Origin: Stentor coeruleus
Lineage: Eukaryota; Ciliophora; Heterotrichea; Heterotrichida; Stentoridae
Direction: 5' to 3'
Assembly: GCA_001970955.1 (NCBI GenBank)
Contig: MPUH01000434.1
Location: forward strand, 1-54,593
DNA: 54,593 nt
Both the position numbers and the translations under genes were made by a program. Position 1 is the stretch's first letter, and every line of letters begins with the position of its first letter. Shown here one piece after another: positions 1 to 10,744 of this stretch. The notes beneath the pieces were generated by a model. The model ran no database searches, was not told the origin of the DNA, and worked only from the letters and a program-made list of their open reading frames with translations.

Positions 1-790
1 TAAAATATAAAGATTCTTATTAGGATATGATATTCATAAATAGAAAAATAATATCTTGATGATAATAATTTAAATATAGTTTCCTAAAAACTGAATAATT
101 CTAATAAAAGATGATTATAATTTTTCTAAACAAAGAACAGATTTTCCTAAGACATTTGTATGAGACTAACAACAAATATCAAATAAGAAAATATATAGAT
201 GTTCTCAGGTTTATGATTACATGGGAGATTTAACATTTGAACAATTTGGCACTTATTTATAAATTTTATCAAACAAAATATTATATCAAAATTTCCTAAC
301 AAAAACTGGATTGATAAGTAAATTCTCAAAAAATATAAAAGAATTTATATAATGATATCCTTATATATCACTACAACTTCAAATCATACATTATAATATT
401 ATTCACATAAAACTACAAACTTATCCTAATATTCTATAGACTCTATTTGTATAGAGCTAAATATTTTAGAGTCAAACAAGAGAAAATGGTCAAATAAATA
501 TAATCACTAGTCATGGCTGAATCATTCTGAATAAATCATACCTTAATATCACAATCATGAATTGAAATAATAATTTTCTTCTGAAGAATTTTAGTCTGCA
601 TTATTCATGAAATTCTAAACATCTTTTGCTAATATAACCTTCTATTCTTTAAAATACTTCATAATGAATATTGATTTCTAATTTTTATTATCTCACATTT
701 TAGAATAGTAAAAAAAATATTAAGCTTACTTTACCAAGCTCATAAAATCAGGCAATTAAAATCTTATCAATGAATAATTGAAAATATTAT
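1..790. other. AT-rich intergenic region, no gene seen
   Basis: Very AT-rich sequence with stops in all frames. The one 60-codon frame on the minus strand has low-complexity hydrophobic composition and no sign of selection. I see no RNA gene. The last 100 bases should contain the promoter of the gene that starts at 791. Confidence 0.6.
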
Positions 791-1927
791 ATGGGAAATG
801 TGTGTTGTACTGATAGACGTATAAAGAAAGAAGAAAAAGCTTCACCTACGCCAAAAACGCCAAAACCCAAAACCCCAAAGTCGAATCTGAATAAAAGTTC
901 TAAATCTATCCGCCTAACTCCTAACAACCTTTTGACTAATGAAATCCTATTAAGCCATCCTTCTCCTCCTCCAAAATCACTTCAGCATATTGTAGATTTC
1001 AACGAAAGTCTTATAGAGGAACTAGAATATGACATAACTGAAGGTACTGATCTCAGTGAAACCGAGAAGGAGAAAATTTTAAATTTATTTTCAACATATT
1101 CCAATGAAGTTCCTGGTGATGAAAAAGAAGCCTTTGAAGGTTTTTCACAAATCAAAATCCTATCAGCCAGTAATTCTTTATATGATCATACCCTACTTAT
1201 AAGTAATTTCGCAGTGTATGTCGTAAAATGCGATGACTTTAATTATGTTTATAGAAGAGTACGTCTTGAAACAATTCTTATTATACTGATTCGTGAAGAT
1301 ATTAAAGCTATGATTTTACATTGCGCAAATAATGAATTAGATGGGGATTTGTGGATAGAGACTTCTTGTATAGAAGATATTCATAACTGTATACAGACTA
1401 TGTTTAGGTATTTCACTCAAAGGTATATTCCTACACACACATATCCAGAAAGCCAGTTTAAAACCCGTTTTAACAAAATTCCCCCGAGTTTAACATATTC
1501 TTTAACAAGTGAAGAAAATCTTAAAGCTAATGATGCAGTGATCCAGCATGGGAAAATTGCTGAGAACATTTTGTTAATAAAAGCTGGGAAAACTGTTTAT
1601 AAAGGAAAATTTATTGATAGTGTTGCTGTTTTGACTACTAAAGGATTTTATTATCTAAACAATGATTTCAGGTTTGTCTTGAGATTGGAAATCAAACAGA
1701 TTAAAGGATTGATTATTACTGACAAAATAGACAAATTTGTTATAGAGAAAATCAACGGCGAACATTTTTTATGGACGCTCAACTCGAAATTCGTCACAGA
1801 AATCGAGAAACTTTATATGAATATCAAACAAGAAAGATTAAGAATAATAAAAAAAGACGATATTGATATTGATGAGTATATTGAGCTAAGTTTGAAGAAC
1901 AAAAGACAATCATTTACAATAATTTAA
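791..1927 (+). CDS. Putative N-myristoylated/palmitoylated protein with two PH/TH1-like segments
   Basis: A 378-residue protein of unrecognised family. It starts MGNVCC. Gly2 with a small residue at position 6 fits N-myristoylation, and Cys5/Cys6 are good palmitoylation sites, so a membrane location is likely. Residues 12-60 are Lys/Pro/Ser-rich and probably disordered, with TPK repeats. Two beta-rich segments follow, at about 130-212 and 255-350. Each has the rhythm of a myosin-I TH1 or PH-like fold: a strand pair reading like a lipid-binding reporter sequence, then a C-terminal helix. The second includes a TTKGFYYLNND strand. That fold assignment is inference from pattern only. The frame has no interruption and ends with TAA. 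The next gene starts 65 bases downstream on the same strand, too close for much regulatory DNA. Confidence 0.85.
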   Translation: MGNVCCTDRRIKKEEKASPTPKTPKPKTPKSNLNKSSKSIRLTPNNLLTNEILLSHPSPPPKSLQHIVDFNESLIEELEYDITEGTDLSETEKEKILNLFSTYSNEVPGDEKEAFEGFSQIKILSASNSLYDHTLLISNFAVYVVKCDDFNYVYRRVRLETILIILIREDIKAMILHCANNELDGDLWIETSCIEDIHNCIQTMFRYFTQRYIPTHTYPESQFKTRFNKIPPSLTYSLTSEENLKANDAVIQHGKIAENILLIKAGKTVYKGKFIDSVAVLTTKGFYYLNNDFRFVLRLEIKQIKGLIITDKIDKFVIEKINGEHFLWTLNSKFVTEIEKLYMNIKQERLRIIKKDDIDIDEYIELSLKNKRQSFTII

Positions 1928-1992
1928 TAGTTTGTGTGAAATAAGTTTATATAAATTCCATATTAAATCTTAGAAATACGTATTATTATAAA

Positions 1993-3558
1993 ATGTTGAA
2001 AAAATTAATGCTGTTATCCCTTGCGTTAGGGACAATAGCCAGTGTTCTCCCTAAAGACTTTAAATGGGGCACGGCTACAGCCGCTTTCCAAGTTGAAGGC
2101 GCCTGGAATGTCTCTGGTCGTGGACAGTGTATCTGGGACTACTTCCAAAGCTTCCCTGGTAGGATTTATATGAATGAGACAGCTCATGTAGCTGATGACC
2201 TCTATCATCGTTATCCACAAGATATTCAAATAATGAACACCCTCGGGATTCCCAACCTTCGTGTTTCAATTTCTTGGACAAGGATTTTACCAACAGGCGA
2301 TGTAAACAATGTCAATCAAGCTGGTGTCGATTTTTATAATCAACTTTTTGATGCCCTTTTAGCAGCTGGAATTACTCCATGGGTAACTTTATTCCATTGG
2401 GACCTTCCTCAAACATATAATAATTTCACAAATCAAAGTACTTGGTTAAACCCAGATGTTGCTAATAAATTCAATGACTATGCTGATTTTTGCTTTAACA
2501 CTTTTGGGAATAAAATCAAACATTGGATTACTATGAATGAAATACAAACTTTTACTTGGATTGGATATGGAGTTGGAACCCATGCTCCTGGAAGATGTAG
2601 TCCAAGTTGGGGAAGTTGGTGTGCTGAGATTGGTGGAGGAGGAAATTCTAGTACTGAACCGTATATAGCAGCTCATAATGCTTTAATTGCCCATGCTTTA
2701 GCTGTACAAACTTATAGGAATAAGTATCAAAAAGCTCAAGGTGGAAAGATTGGTATGACGATAAGTAGTGCTTATGCTGAACCATGGAATATATCTGAAC
2801 CACAAGATCATAATGCTGTTGATGTTGCTGTAGCTTTTCAATATGGTTGGTTTGGAGACCCTCAAGTTTTTGGACATTATCCTAAAGAGATGACTGATAG
2901 AATCACTGGAGGAAGGTTGCCAGCTTTTAATGAAAGTATGAGTGCACTTCTTAAAGGATCTTATGACTTTTTAGGTCTTAATTATTATACAAGTTCTTAT
3001 GTTCATTATACTGGAGTCCCAGGTGATAATTTTGGTAATGATGGACGCTTTTGGTCAAGTGCTACAAATGCTACTGGACATCTTATTGGTCCTTATGCTG
3101 ATTCTACATGGCTTAATGTTTATCCACCAGGATTCAGAAAAATCCTTAGGTGGATTAAAAATAGGTATAATGATCCACATATTTATGTGTTTGAAAATGG
3201 AGTCAGCTGTCCTGGGGAAAGCCAACTTCCTCCTGCTTTGGCACTTAATGATACTTTTAGGATGAACTATGTTTTTGATCATATTATGGAAATGGTTGAT
3301 GCTGTTTTACATGATAAGGTTAAGGTAAAGGGATATTTCTTATGGAGTTTACTGGATAACTTTGAGTGGACTGATGGGTTTAATGTACGCTTTGGGATTA
3401 CTTATGTTGATTATAATAATAATCTTACAAGAACTATTAAAGATTCAGGATATATGTATCAGAATTTGATTCAGTCATTGGGTGAGACTACAGGATCTTC
3501 TGAAAACAGTATTGGATTGTCGGAAAGATTTAAAAATCTCAGGACACTAGATGAATAG
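1993..3558 (+). CDS. Secreted glycoside hydrolase family 1 beta-glucosidase
   Basis: A 521-residue GH1 enzyme that hydrolyses beta-glucosides or beta-galactosides with retention, by a two-glutamate mechanism. Residues 1-18 form a hydrophobic signal peptide, so the enzyme is secreted or delivered to digestive vacuoles. The mature part opens with the family signature FKWGTATAAFQVEGAW. The acid/base glutamate is E183 in the TMNE motif and the nucleophile is E401 in YVFENG. The C-terminal WSLLDNFEW segment that lines the glucose pocket is present. Length and motif order match animal, plant and protist GH1 enzymes. Several N-x-S/T sites support passage through the secretory pathway. It ends with TAG, a real stop here. 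Natural substrate cannot be told from sequence. A food-digestion role is likely for a bacterivore. Confidence 0.95.
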   Translation: MLKKLMLLSLALGTIASVLPKDFKWGTATAAFQVEGAWNVSGRGQCIWDYFQSFPGRIYMNETAHVADDLYHRYPQDIQIMNTLGIPNLRVSISWTRILPTGDVNNVNQAGVDFYNQLFDALLAAGITPWVTLFHWDLPQTYNNFTNQSTWLNPDVANKFNDYADFCFNTFGNKIKHWITMNEIQTFTWIGYGVGTHAPGRCSPSWGSWCAEIGGGGNSSTEPYIAAHNALIAHALAVQTYRNKYQKAQGGKIGMTISSAYAEPWNISEPQDHNAVDVAVAFQYGWFGDPQVFGHYPKEMTDRITGGRLPAFNESMSALLKGSYDFLGLNYYTSSYVHYTGVPGDNFGNDGRFWSSATNATGHLIGPYADSTWLNVYPPGFRKILRWIKNRYNDPHIYVFENGVSCPGESQLPPALALNDTFRMNYVFDHIMEMVDAVLHDKVKVKGYFLWSLLDNFEWTDGFNVRFGITYVDYNNNLTRTIKDSGYMYQNLIQSLGETTGSSENSIGLSERFKNLRTLDE

Positions 3559-4168
3559 TTAAGTAATAGAAAGACAGTTTAGGATAGAAATTATAGGAAA
3601 AAAAATTTTTTTTGATTGAGTCTAGACGAAGATGATTATTATTTTTTTTTGCTTAGAATCTAAGATTAGAAAAGTGAAATTGAGAATTTATTTTTACGAT
3701 TTTCCTCTTGTATTTTCTAAGTTTAGTTTTATAAATTTTTCATGTAAAAATTTGAATTTTGGGGAAAGGTATCTGACGATATTATGAAAGGGGCAATTAT
3801 ATATAATAATAGCTAGAAAGTATATAAAGCAATATGTTATTGTATGAGTATGGTTTTTGATAATATTAACAATTAATCTTATTCATAATTTTAGCAATCA
3901 AGGAGATTATAAAGCACATACTCTAAGGATTGAAGTTTTTGATTGGTGTTAATTTTTTTTAGAAAAATAATAATGAAATTTACGTCTGTTTTGATGATTT
4001 CAATATCGAAGATGCTGAAAACCAAGTAAAACAAATGCCTTAAAACTATCACAGATTTAATGCTTATAAAACATTGAGTAAATTAAAAAAAATACAGAAT
4101 ATCGAAGGAAAAAATTACCAAAAACACCAAGAATAAAACTAATACTAACACTAATTTTGCATAATAAA
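3559..4168. other. Intergenic region between convergent genes
   Basis: Downstream flanks of two converging genes. Mostly AT-rich with long T and A runs. A short stretch at about 3890-4050 on the plus strand reads like coding sequence in two pieces, but the pieces cannot be joined by a 15- or 16-nt intron, so I do not call a gene. Confidence 0.5.
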
Positions 4169-7100
4169 TTAATCATGTTTTTTTCTCGATACCACCTGCT
4201 TCAAAGCTCTTTTAAAATCATTTGAAGGCAAACTTGGCTTAGGTGTAGGTGTATGTGCCTGAAAGCTAGCTTGAATAATACGATTTTTACTTCTAATAGA
4301 AGGCAATCTATTTGGAAACTTCAAAAACACATCAGGAGGTTCAGGGGTTTTAACTTCTTTAGTATACACGCTTTTTAAATTAAGCGGAGTGATTCTTTCA
4401 TCATCTTTAATTACAATTGGAGAATCAAAACTGTCAATTTTCCTTTCTCTATCATTAACAAAATTCTCAGTTCTAACATCTAAAAAACTATCAATTTTCT
4501 TTTCTCTATCATTAACAAAATTTTCAGTTCTAACATCTAAAAAACTATCAATTTTCCTTTCTCTATCATTAACAAAATTTTCAGTTCTAACATCTAAAAA
4601 ACTAGTATTTTTAGCTCTACTTGATAATTTTATTCGACTTGATTGCCTTCTTATTGAATTTTTATGTGAAATTTTACTAGCTTTACTTGACCCAGATCTA
4701 GGAGCTCTAATTTCATATAAGCTAAGATCTTGAATAGGTAAATCCATATATTGAATTCTGTCTTTTAAAGTAGATGATATATTTAAAATATTCTCAGGGT
4801 TTTCAAAAATAATAAAATCTGTCATGATTTCTTTTTCTAATAATTGTGGCTTAGGTTCTGTGTATTGTAGATTTTGATCTGCTGTTTCAGGGCTATAATT
4901 GTTGGTAAAGTCCATTTTTTCAATACTGTAATTCTCACTGAAGTCTACTTTTTCAGTTACTTCAGGCTTTTTATTTACAAGTGATTCAAATGGATTAGAT
5001 AAATTTCTTAGTTCAACTGGTATTAGAGATTTCATATCTTCTAATTGTTTTTTAGTATTATTAGATTCGGTTTCTAAATTCTCTATTGTTGCTTTAAAAT
5101 CTGAGATTGAGTTGTTTAAAGAAATAAGGTCGATTCTAGTTTCTTCTAAAAGCATTGACTTTTGTTCCCAGCATAAAGTTTTTTCTTCCAAGAATTCTCT
5201 TGTTTCAGCCAATGTTGCTTCAAGATATGCATTTTTCTGGCTTTCAATTTTATCTTTGTATTCTAAATCTTGGATTTTTTGATAATTTATCATAGCATAT
5301 GCCCATATTTCTTCATTTCTCATACATGCTATTTGTATTTCCTGCTGTAATATTTTTATCGAATTCTCATAATTTATTTTCAATTCTTCTTCTCCTTTAA
5401 TATAATCCCTCTCAATATTATCAGTTAAAATTTTTAAAGTCTTGCATTTTCTATTGAGTTCTTCATTTAAAAAGCGTAATTTCAATATTTCCTCCATATC
5501 TTCTTTATGTGATTTTTCAAGTTTTTTTTTCTGAGTATCCGCTTCATCTAAATATTCCATAGTTTTTTTGTTTGTAAAAATAGCTTTATTCAGTTTATCT
5601 TGAGTAAGAATAAATTGTTGAGTCACATCAGCATGATCCTGCTGCTCAACTTCAAATCTACTAATCCATGTTTCTCTTATCTTTTTTTCTGACTCAAGAA
5701 TCTCATAAAGATTGGTAATTTTATTATTTAAAGTCTCTTTAGTTGTTTCAAATTGTTTCTGAGTACTTTCAAGTTTAATACGCAAATCTGTCGTTTCCAT
5801 TTCCATATCGTAATTTTGATTTTTGTATTTTTCTAGTTCTTCTTTAAGGCTTTTCATTTCAGCCTCATATTCTCTTATTTCTTTATCTTTTGCTTCTATT
5901 TTATTTTGCTGATTCTGCAAACGATCTTTAAGTGAAATCCTGGATTTGCTCATTTGTTCAATTTTCTGTTGTGCATCTTTTAAGTTTATTTTAAGTTCAT
6001 TTGATAAAGTGTTCATTGATTCTAGATTTATAGACAATGCGTTTTTATCTTTAACAGCTGTTAAAAAATCATTTTCAAACAGCAGGGATTTTTCTTTATA
6101 ATATAAAACCTCGCTTCCATTAACTTTATTTGATTCTTTTATTTTAACATATTCTTGCCTATAAAATTTATTCTCAGCTGTTTCATTTGCTAAAGTTGTT
6201 TCTAATTCTTTTATTCTTTTAATGCTTATTTCTTTTTCTTTTTCATATTCTAGTATCATTGATTCCATTTTACCTGATTTTGCTTGAATGATTTCTAGGG
6301 ACATCTTAAGATTATCAGCTTCGATTTTTTTTTGGGCAAGTTCATTTTGAGTTTCGCTATGTTCAATACTTAAATTACCGTATTGTATACTTAAAGTTTC
6401 AATTTTTGTATAACATTCGGTTATACGATTGTCTAAACTTATGTTTATGATTTCAGTTTGTTTGTATTTTTCTTCAGTTTTTCGCATTTCACGTTCGATT
6501 TCTGCTCGTATTCTGCTTAAATTTATGTTTTTCTGGTGTTCTTTTTCGTACTTTTCAGCTCTTTTTTCGCTATCTTTTTGTAAATTGTTTAAACTTTCAT
6601 TTAGTAACTCGATTTTTGTGTGGAAGTCACGAATCATTGCATACATTTGGTTTAGTTTGCTTTCAAAAAGCAGCCTCATTGTAACTTCTTCATCATGACC
6701 AAGTCCTCTACGCAAAAGTTCTTCTTCAATTTCTTCTCTTTTATCTACTTCATTTCTTAATTCTTTTTGAACTTCTTGTAATTGTATCTTAGCAAAAGTT
6801 ATATTATTCTGCATTTCTTTCTCTTTTGCCTCAAGTTTATTGATTTGTAGCATAAAATCATATTCCATCTGTTCAATCTCTTCTTTTTTTTCCGAGTTCA
6901 GCGTAGTAACAATCATTTCATAATCAAGTTGGCAACAATATTCTAATAATATAGCATAAACTTTCCAAATCCCTGTAACAATACTATATTTATTAAATGA
7001 ATGCTTAAGTATTGTCTGTATAAGTTGATAAAAACCTATTGAATACACAAATAATGATCGATAAAGCCGGTCAATATCCTCAGTTTGTAATCCAGCTTTT

Positions 7101-7510
7101 AAAAGTCCAGTTCTGTCTACACCATATCGCATTAAAGGTGAACTTAATTCTTGTTTAGATAATTGATTTGGAAGGTTTATAAAAGTAGCATCTGATATTG
7201 TGTTGTTGATCCAAGTTTCTAAAATTCTTGAATTTAGTTTATGTGAATTATTTAATTCTGATACTAATGAACCTGGGTCTAAGGCTAACTGCTCATACAT
7301 TTCAGGAAGTAAATTTTTTAAACCACTTAAAGGATGTCTTTGATTTTTTAACCGACGTGATATCATTTGATCTGGTTTTTCTCTTTTAGAATCTATGTTT
7401 ATACTTCTGTGTAGAGATTCAAAAGTAGAATTACTTAGGATTTTATGGGAAATCTGAACTTGGAGTCTAGAACTATCAGCTGCTAAAAGTGCTTTTGGAC
7501 TTAGATTCAT
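4169..7510 (-). CDS. Long coiled-coil protein with C-terminal 19-residue triplicate repeat
   Basis: A 1113-residue protein. About the first 210 residues are globular and mostly helical. From about residue 215 to 860 there is almost continuous heptad-pattern coiled coil, rich in Glu, Lys and Asn. The tail is Ser/Lys/Pro-rich and basic. Near the C terminus three tandem copies of a 19-residue unit (SFLDVRTENFVNDRE core) are encoded by 57-nt repeats at 4434-4604. Such architecture suggests a structural or scaffold protein of the cytoskeleton or basal body. I recognise no named family, so this role is inference. The ATG at 7508-7510 is the first Met of the frame. No intron is needed. It converges with the beta-glucosidase gene. 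Confidence 0.88.
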   Translation of the reverse strand: MNLSPKALLAADSSRLQVQISHKILSNSTFESLHRSINIDSKREKPDQMISRRLKNQRHPLSGLKNLLPEMYEQLALDPGSLVSELNNSHKLNSRILETWINNTISDATFINLPNQLSKQELSSPLMRYGVDRTGLLKAGLQTEDIDRLYRSLFVYSIGFYQLIQTILKHSFNKYSIVTGIWKVYAILLEYCCQLDYEMIVTTLNSEKKEEIEQMEYDFMLQINKLEAKEKEMQNNITFAKIQLQEVQKELRNEVDKREEIEEELLRRGLGHDEEVTMRLLFESKLNQMYAMIRDFHTKIELLNESLNNLQKDSEKRAEKYEKEHQKNINLSRIRAEIEREMRKTEEKYKQTEIINISLDNRITECYTKIETLSIQYGNLSIEHSETQNELAQKKIEADNLKMSLEIIQAKSGKMESMILEYEKEKEISIKRIKELETTLANETAENKFYRQEYVKIKESNKVNGSEVLYYKEKSLLFENDFLTAVKDKNALSINLESMNTLSNELKINLKDAQQKIEQMSKSRISLKDRLQNQQNKIEAKDKEIREYEAEMKSLKEELEKYKNQNYDMEMETTDLRIKLESTQKQFETTKETLNNKITNLYEILESEKKIRETWISRFEVEQQDHADVTQQFILTQDKLNKAIFTNKKTMEYLDEADTQKKKLEKSHKEDMEEILKLRFLNEELNRKCKTLKILTDNIERDYIKGEEELKINYENSIKILQQEIQIACMRNEEIWAYAMINYQKIQDLEYKDKIESQKNAYLEATLAETREFLEEKTLCWEQKSMLLEETRIDLISLNNSISDFKATIENLETESNNTKKQLEDMKSLIPVELRNLSNPFESLVNKKPEVTEKVDFSENYSIEKMDFTNNYSPETADQNLQYTEPKPQLLEKEIMTDFIIFENPENILNISSTLKDRIQYMDLPIQDLSLYEIRAPRSGSSKASKISHKNSIRRQSSRIKLSSRAKNTSFLDVRTENFVNDRERKIDSFLDVRTENFVNDREKKIDSFLDVRTENFVNDRERKIDSFDSPIVIKDDERITPLNLKSVYTKEVKTPEPPDVFLKFPNRLPSIRSKNRIIQASFQAHTPTPKPSLPSNDFKRALKQVVSRKKHD
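4434..4604 (-). repeat. Three tandem 57-nt coding repeats
   Basis: Three head-to-tail copies, nearly identical at the nucleotide level, each encode a 19-residue unit within the coiled-coil protein. The difference seen is RERK versus REKK. High nucleotide identity points to recent expansion. Confidence 0.9.
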
Positions 7511-8900
7511 CAGAGATGTTATTTATAATAAAAATCATTTTGTATATGAAGCTTAGCAAAAGATTAAAAGTTCAAACTTTTCGAAATAAAAAAAAAAGCT
7601 TTTAATATAACAGGAGAAATTTATGAAATGAATTCAGAGACTCTAATAATTGGTTCAAAGGATTCGAGAAAAAAAAAATAATGATTCACAAAACAAATAT
7701 ATTTCTAATAAAAATTTTGAATTAATATTAAGACAGAGTAGAAAATATTTAGGCATATTGAGTTTCGATAAAATAAAGTTTTAATGGGAATTCTGAAGAT
7801 ATTGGGCATATGATTATTGTGGTGCATAAACGATTAAAAGTATTTTATTTTGAAAGTGGAAAATTATTAATTTTTTTTTTACACAAGAGAAGAAATAGTT
7901 TTTAATCATCATCAGTTTATAAATTATATATTAAAGAAAATTATTTTTTATCTTGGAATAAAATATAGAAACAATATTAATTCCAGGGCAATAGATCTGT
8001 TCCTTCAAAAGTATACTGAAAGCATAAAATTTATACTTTAATTAATATTATAATGGCAGATGATAAACAAGGTATTATAAAAACTATAAATAGATAATAA
8101 ATAATTATATTTTCTTTAAAAACTGGATATTTCTAAGCATGAAATTTATAAAAAATCATTCAATTTAGAGATTTTTATCGAAAGTAGCACCCTTCGTTTT
8201 ATATAAGAATTTCATTGTATAATAAAAGCAATTTTTAGCAAATTATTAGATATATAATGGTCATTAGGAGCCAAAGATTTTTCATCCACACAAAATCTAT
8301 TAAAAAGATATCAAATGAACTGAAGCATTTTCATTTTATTCTTCTAATCTTCATGCACTTTTCGCAGTATCTCTTTAATCTTATTTACTTATTTATCAAA
8401 TCTCATCTTACTAAACCATATTATTTTAATTTCTGTACAATTTAAATTTATCATCCTTTTATTATTTTTTCTTTCAGGTTTTCTTCAACAATATTTTTTC
8501 CCTAAAATAACCTTTGATTGAATCATCTAATATTCTCTAGTAATTTTAAATGATACTATTACTTTATCAATTAAAGTATTAGCCAATCACAATTTTTGAA
8601 ATACTCTTCTCAACCAGAAATAATTCCAACCCAAGTTTCCCTTTATCAAATCACAAAATCATCAAAACTGAAAAATATTTAATCATAAAATCCAAAATTA
8701 TTTCTAACTTTATTATGTAAATATCTAAAAATACAATAAAAAAAATATTAACTAAACAGTTAGACTGTATATATTTTATTTTAATTTCAAAGTAATTCTA
8801 TAATTTCTTCATATAAAAACCTCAAAAGTTCATATTTATTATCTAAGCCAAGGTATTAACTACAATAATTACTTAACGTATCATTTAAAAATACTTATAT
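7511..8900. other. Long AT-rich intergenic region between divergent genes
   Basis: About 1.4 kb between divergent starts. Homopolymer runs and stops in every frame; the longest frames here (62 codons near 8257-8445) look random. A very short ATG frame near 8053 (MADDKQG...) ends after 14 codons and has no partner exon. No RNA gene seen. Promoters for both neighbours must lie here. Confidence 0.55.
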
Positions 8901-9791
8901 ATGAGTATTACTAATATTTTTGATACAGAAACTCTTCTTCAAGAATATTTAAGGTAATTTACATACAGTTTCCAAACTGAAGCAAAAGCATATGAAGACG
9001 CTCTTGAAAAAGAACTAAACGAGAAAAATTTACAGATTTCAGCTTTAGAAGACAAACTCATAAATCTCCGTGCTGAGTATTTTTCTTATAAACTTAAACA
9101 CCAAAACTCAGAAAATGCTATAATTGAATTGCATAAAAGCATTTCTCGACTAGAAGAAAAACTCAAAGCTGAAGAAAATATCAGAAAAGCCCTTGAATCA
9201 GAAAACGAGCATTTAGATAAAAAAAATAGAAGCCTACAATTCCAAATTGATGATTTAGAAGGAAAACTTTATGAAAGCCAAGAAAAAAATATTTTACTTA
9301 AAGAAGACCTTGATTTTGTTTATGCAGATAAATCTATGGAGATTCAAAGATTACGCTCAAAAACCCCAGATACGCAAATATCAAAAACTACAGTTCAAGG
9401 ATGTAGTTGTATGGAAAATAACTCTAAGCTATTATGTTTAATAAGCAAATATAAAAAAGAAATCTCTGATTTAAAGAAGCAAATCACTGCATCAGAATTA
9501 GAAAACTTGAAAGCTAACAATAAAATGAGACAGAAAGAAAAGTTTCTTGAGAGTGAAATTGAAAAAATTAAAAGATACACATGCACACTTGATATTTTGA
9601 TTAAACAAAGCACAAGGCCTATTAAAAAAAACTCTATTTCTAAGCGAACTCCAATTTTACGAGACAAATCTCCACTTCTTAGAGCGCCAAGTAGTACTAA
9701 ATCAAATATTAAAAAACCACAAAAAAGCTCTACGATATTTTCATCACTTGATATTGAAAATCAGAAGATTATAAACAAAAAACCTATGTAA
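8901..9791 (+). CDS. NudE/NDEL1-like coiled-coil protein (one 15-nt intron)
   Basis: Two exons, 8901-8953 and 8969-9791, give a 291-residue protein when the 15-nt intron is removed. The intron is required: without it the frame stops right after codon 18. Residues about 10-140 form a continuous coiled coil whose layout (early FQTEAKAYEDALEKEL segment, then a Glu/Asn-rich heptad stretch) resembles the N-terminal LIS1/dynein-binding coiled coil of NudE and NDEL1. The C-terminal half is shorter, with Lys/Ser/Pro-rich disordered sequence and a small Cys pair (CSC). NudE proteins link LIS1 to cytoplasmic dynein at centrosomes and kinetochores. The family call rests on coiled-coil resemblance, so a generic coiled-coil protein is the alternative. 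The first ATG was chosen because it is in frame across the intron. Confidence 0.75.
8954..8968 (+). other. 15-nt intron of the NudE-like gene
   Basis: Starts GTAA, ends ACAG, exactly 15 nt. Splicing joins a split Ser codon (phase 2) and restores one frame from the ATG at 8901 to the stop at 9791. Confidence 0.85.
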
Positions 9792-10183
9792 GTATTATTT
9801 ATCTGACCTTAAAAATTGAATTATTTTAAAATTATAAGACTGATTTAAATGGTAAATTTTAGGTTATAATTTTTAATATGATTTACTTATAATGTTTGAA
9901 TTTCAAGGCTTATCATTTATTAGGAGGAAATATTTTTGAGTTTTTTGATGAGGAAATTATATGTGAATATATTTCCCTTTATCATTAATCAGTCTGAGTA
10001 TTCAAACAATATATTAAAAAGTATGCAAAACTCAATTATTTCTCAAATAATACCATTTTTGCATAATTCTGATAATACAATAAAATTTGAAATAATATCA
10101 TTCTCTTTACTCTCAATAATATTTAGCTATAATTATACCAAACTTCTAAATATAATCATATACCGACTAACCAAATAAATAAT
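9792..10183. other. Intergenic region
   Basis: Between two plus-strand genes. A 76-codon ATG frame (9948-10178) ends 5 bases before the next start. Its Ile/Asn/Ser-rich composition looks like AT-rich noncoding DNA, so I do not call it a gene. Confidence 0.5.
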
Positions 10184-10744
10184 ATGGAAGAAAATACGTT
10201 TATCAACTTTGAGGAAGGTCGGAAATTTCTTTCAAATGAGCACTTATTTTTCCTTAAAAGATTCTATGAAATAGATCTCCAAGCGTCTAAGAAATCTTTG
10301 GTTAATGCATATGAAAAAAATGATTTGGTTGAATTGAAAAGATGTGCCCATTCGTTGAAAGGAACCAGTTCTTATATAGGTGCACTTACATGTAGAAAAC
10401 TTTCAGAAGATCTTCAATTGTTATGTGCAAACACTTCAGCTTCTAAAGAACAAATTACTGAATTCACTAATCTATTAGTCCAACACCTTGAAGATCTTTA
10501 TAAATACTTAAAAAACTATTTTAACCCAATAGAAATCATTGTCCCACCAAGAAGGAAAAGTGATTGCAAAATTGAAAGTCCACTTGTTGAAGAACTTAAA
10601 GAAGAACAGCTAACTTTAACAATAAAGAAGCTCATCCCTCCAGTTTCTAGAGTTATAGTAGCAGATCATGGACATTCTTATGAGGAAGATGAAATTGATA
10701 TCTTAGAAGAGCTAAACAAACAATGGAGATGTGTAATTGTTTAA
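10184..10744 (+). CDS. Histidine-containing phosphotransfer (HPt) protein with CaaX-like C terminus
   Basis: A 186-residue protein. Residues about 8-115 form an HPt four-helix domain. The phospho-accepting histidine is H56 within AHSLKGTSSYIGA, which matches the HPt signature (His, then SLKG with the small residues that let a receiver dock). HPt proteins carry phosphate between hybrid histidine kinases and response regulators. The remaining part is a linker rich in Glu and Lys. The last four residues are CVIV, a plausible CaaX prenylation box, so the protein may be attached to a membrane. Free HPt proteins usually lack this. No histidine kinase or receiver is encoded nearby. HPt assignment is firm; lipid modification is inference. 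Confidence 0.9.
   Translation: MEENTFINFEEGRKFLSNEHLFFLKRFYEIDLQASKKSLVNAYEKNDLVELKRCAHSLKGTSSYIGALTCRKLSEDLQLLCANTSASKEQITEFTNLLVQHLEDLYKYLKNYFNPIEIIVPPRRKSDCKIESPLVEELKEEQLTLTIKKLIPPVSRVIVADHGHSYEEDEIDILEELNKQWRCVIV

Noticed and set aside
3890..4045. Two short protein-like stretches on the plus strand separated by a GT...AG segment
   Set aside because: The 15-nt and 17-nt intron choices both give an immediate stop or a frame mismatch.
8257..8445. 62-codon plus-strand frame rich in Phe, Ile and His
   Set aside because: Looks like random AT-rich sequence with no codon bias; no family match.
9948..10178. 76-codon ATG frame just upstream of the HPt gene
   Set aside because: Ile/Asn/Ser-rich composition typical of AT-rich spacer, only 5 bases from the next start, no motif.
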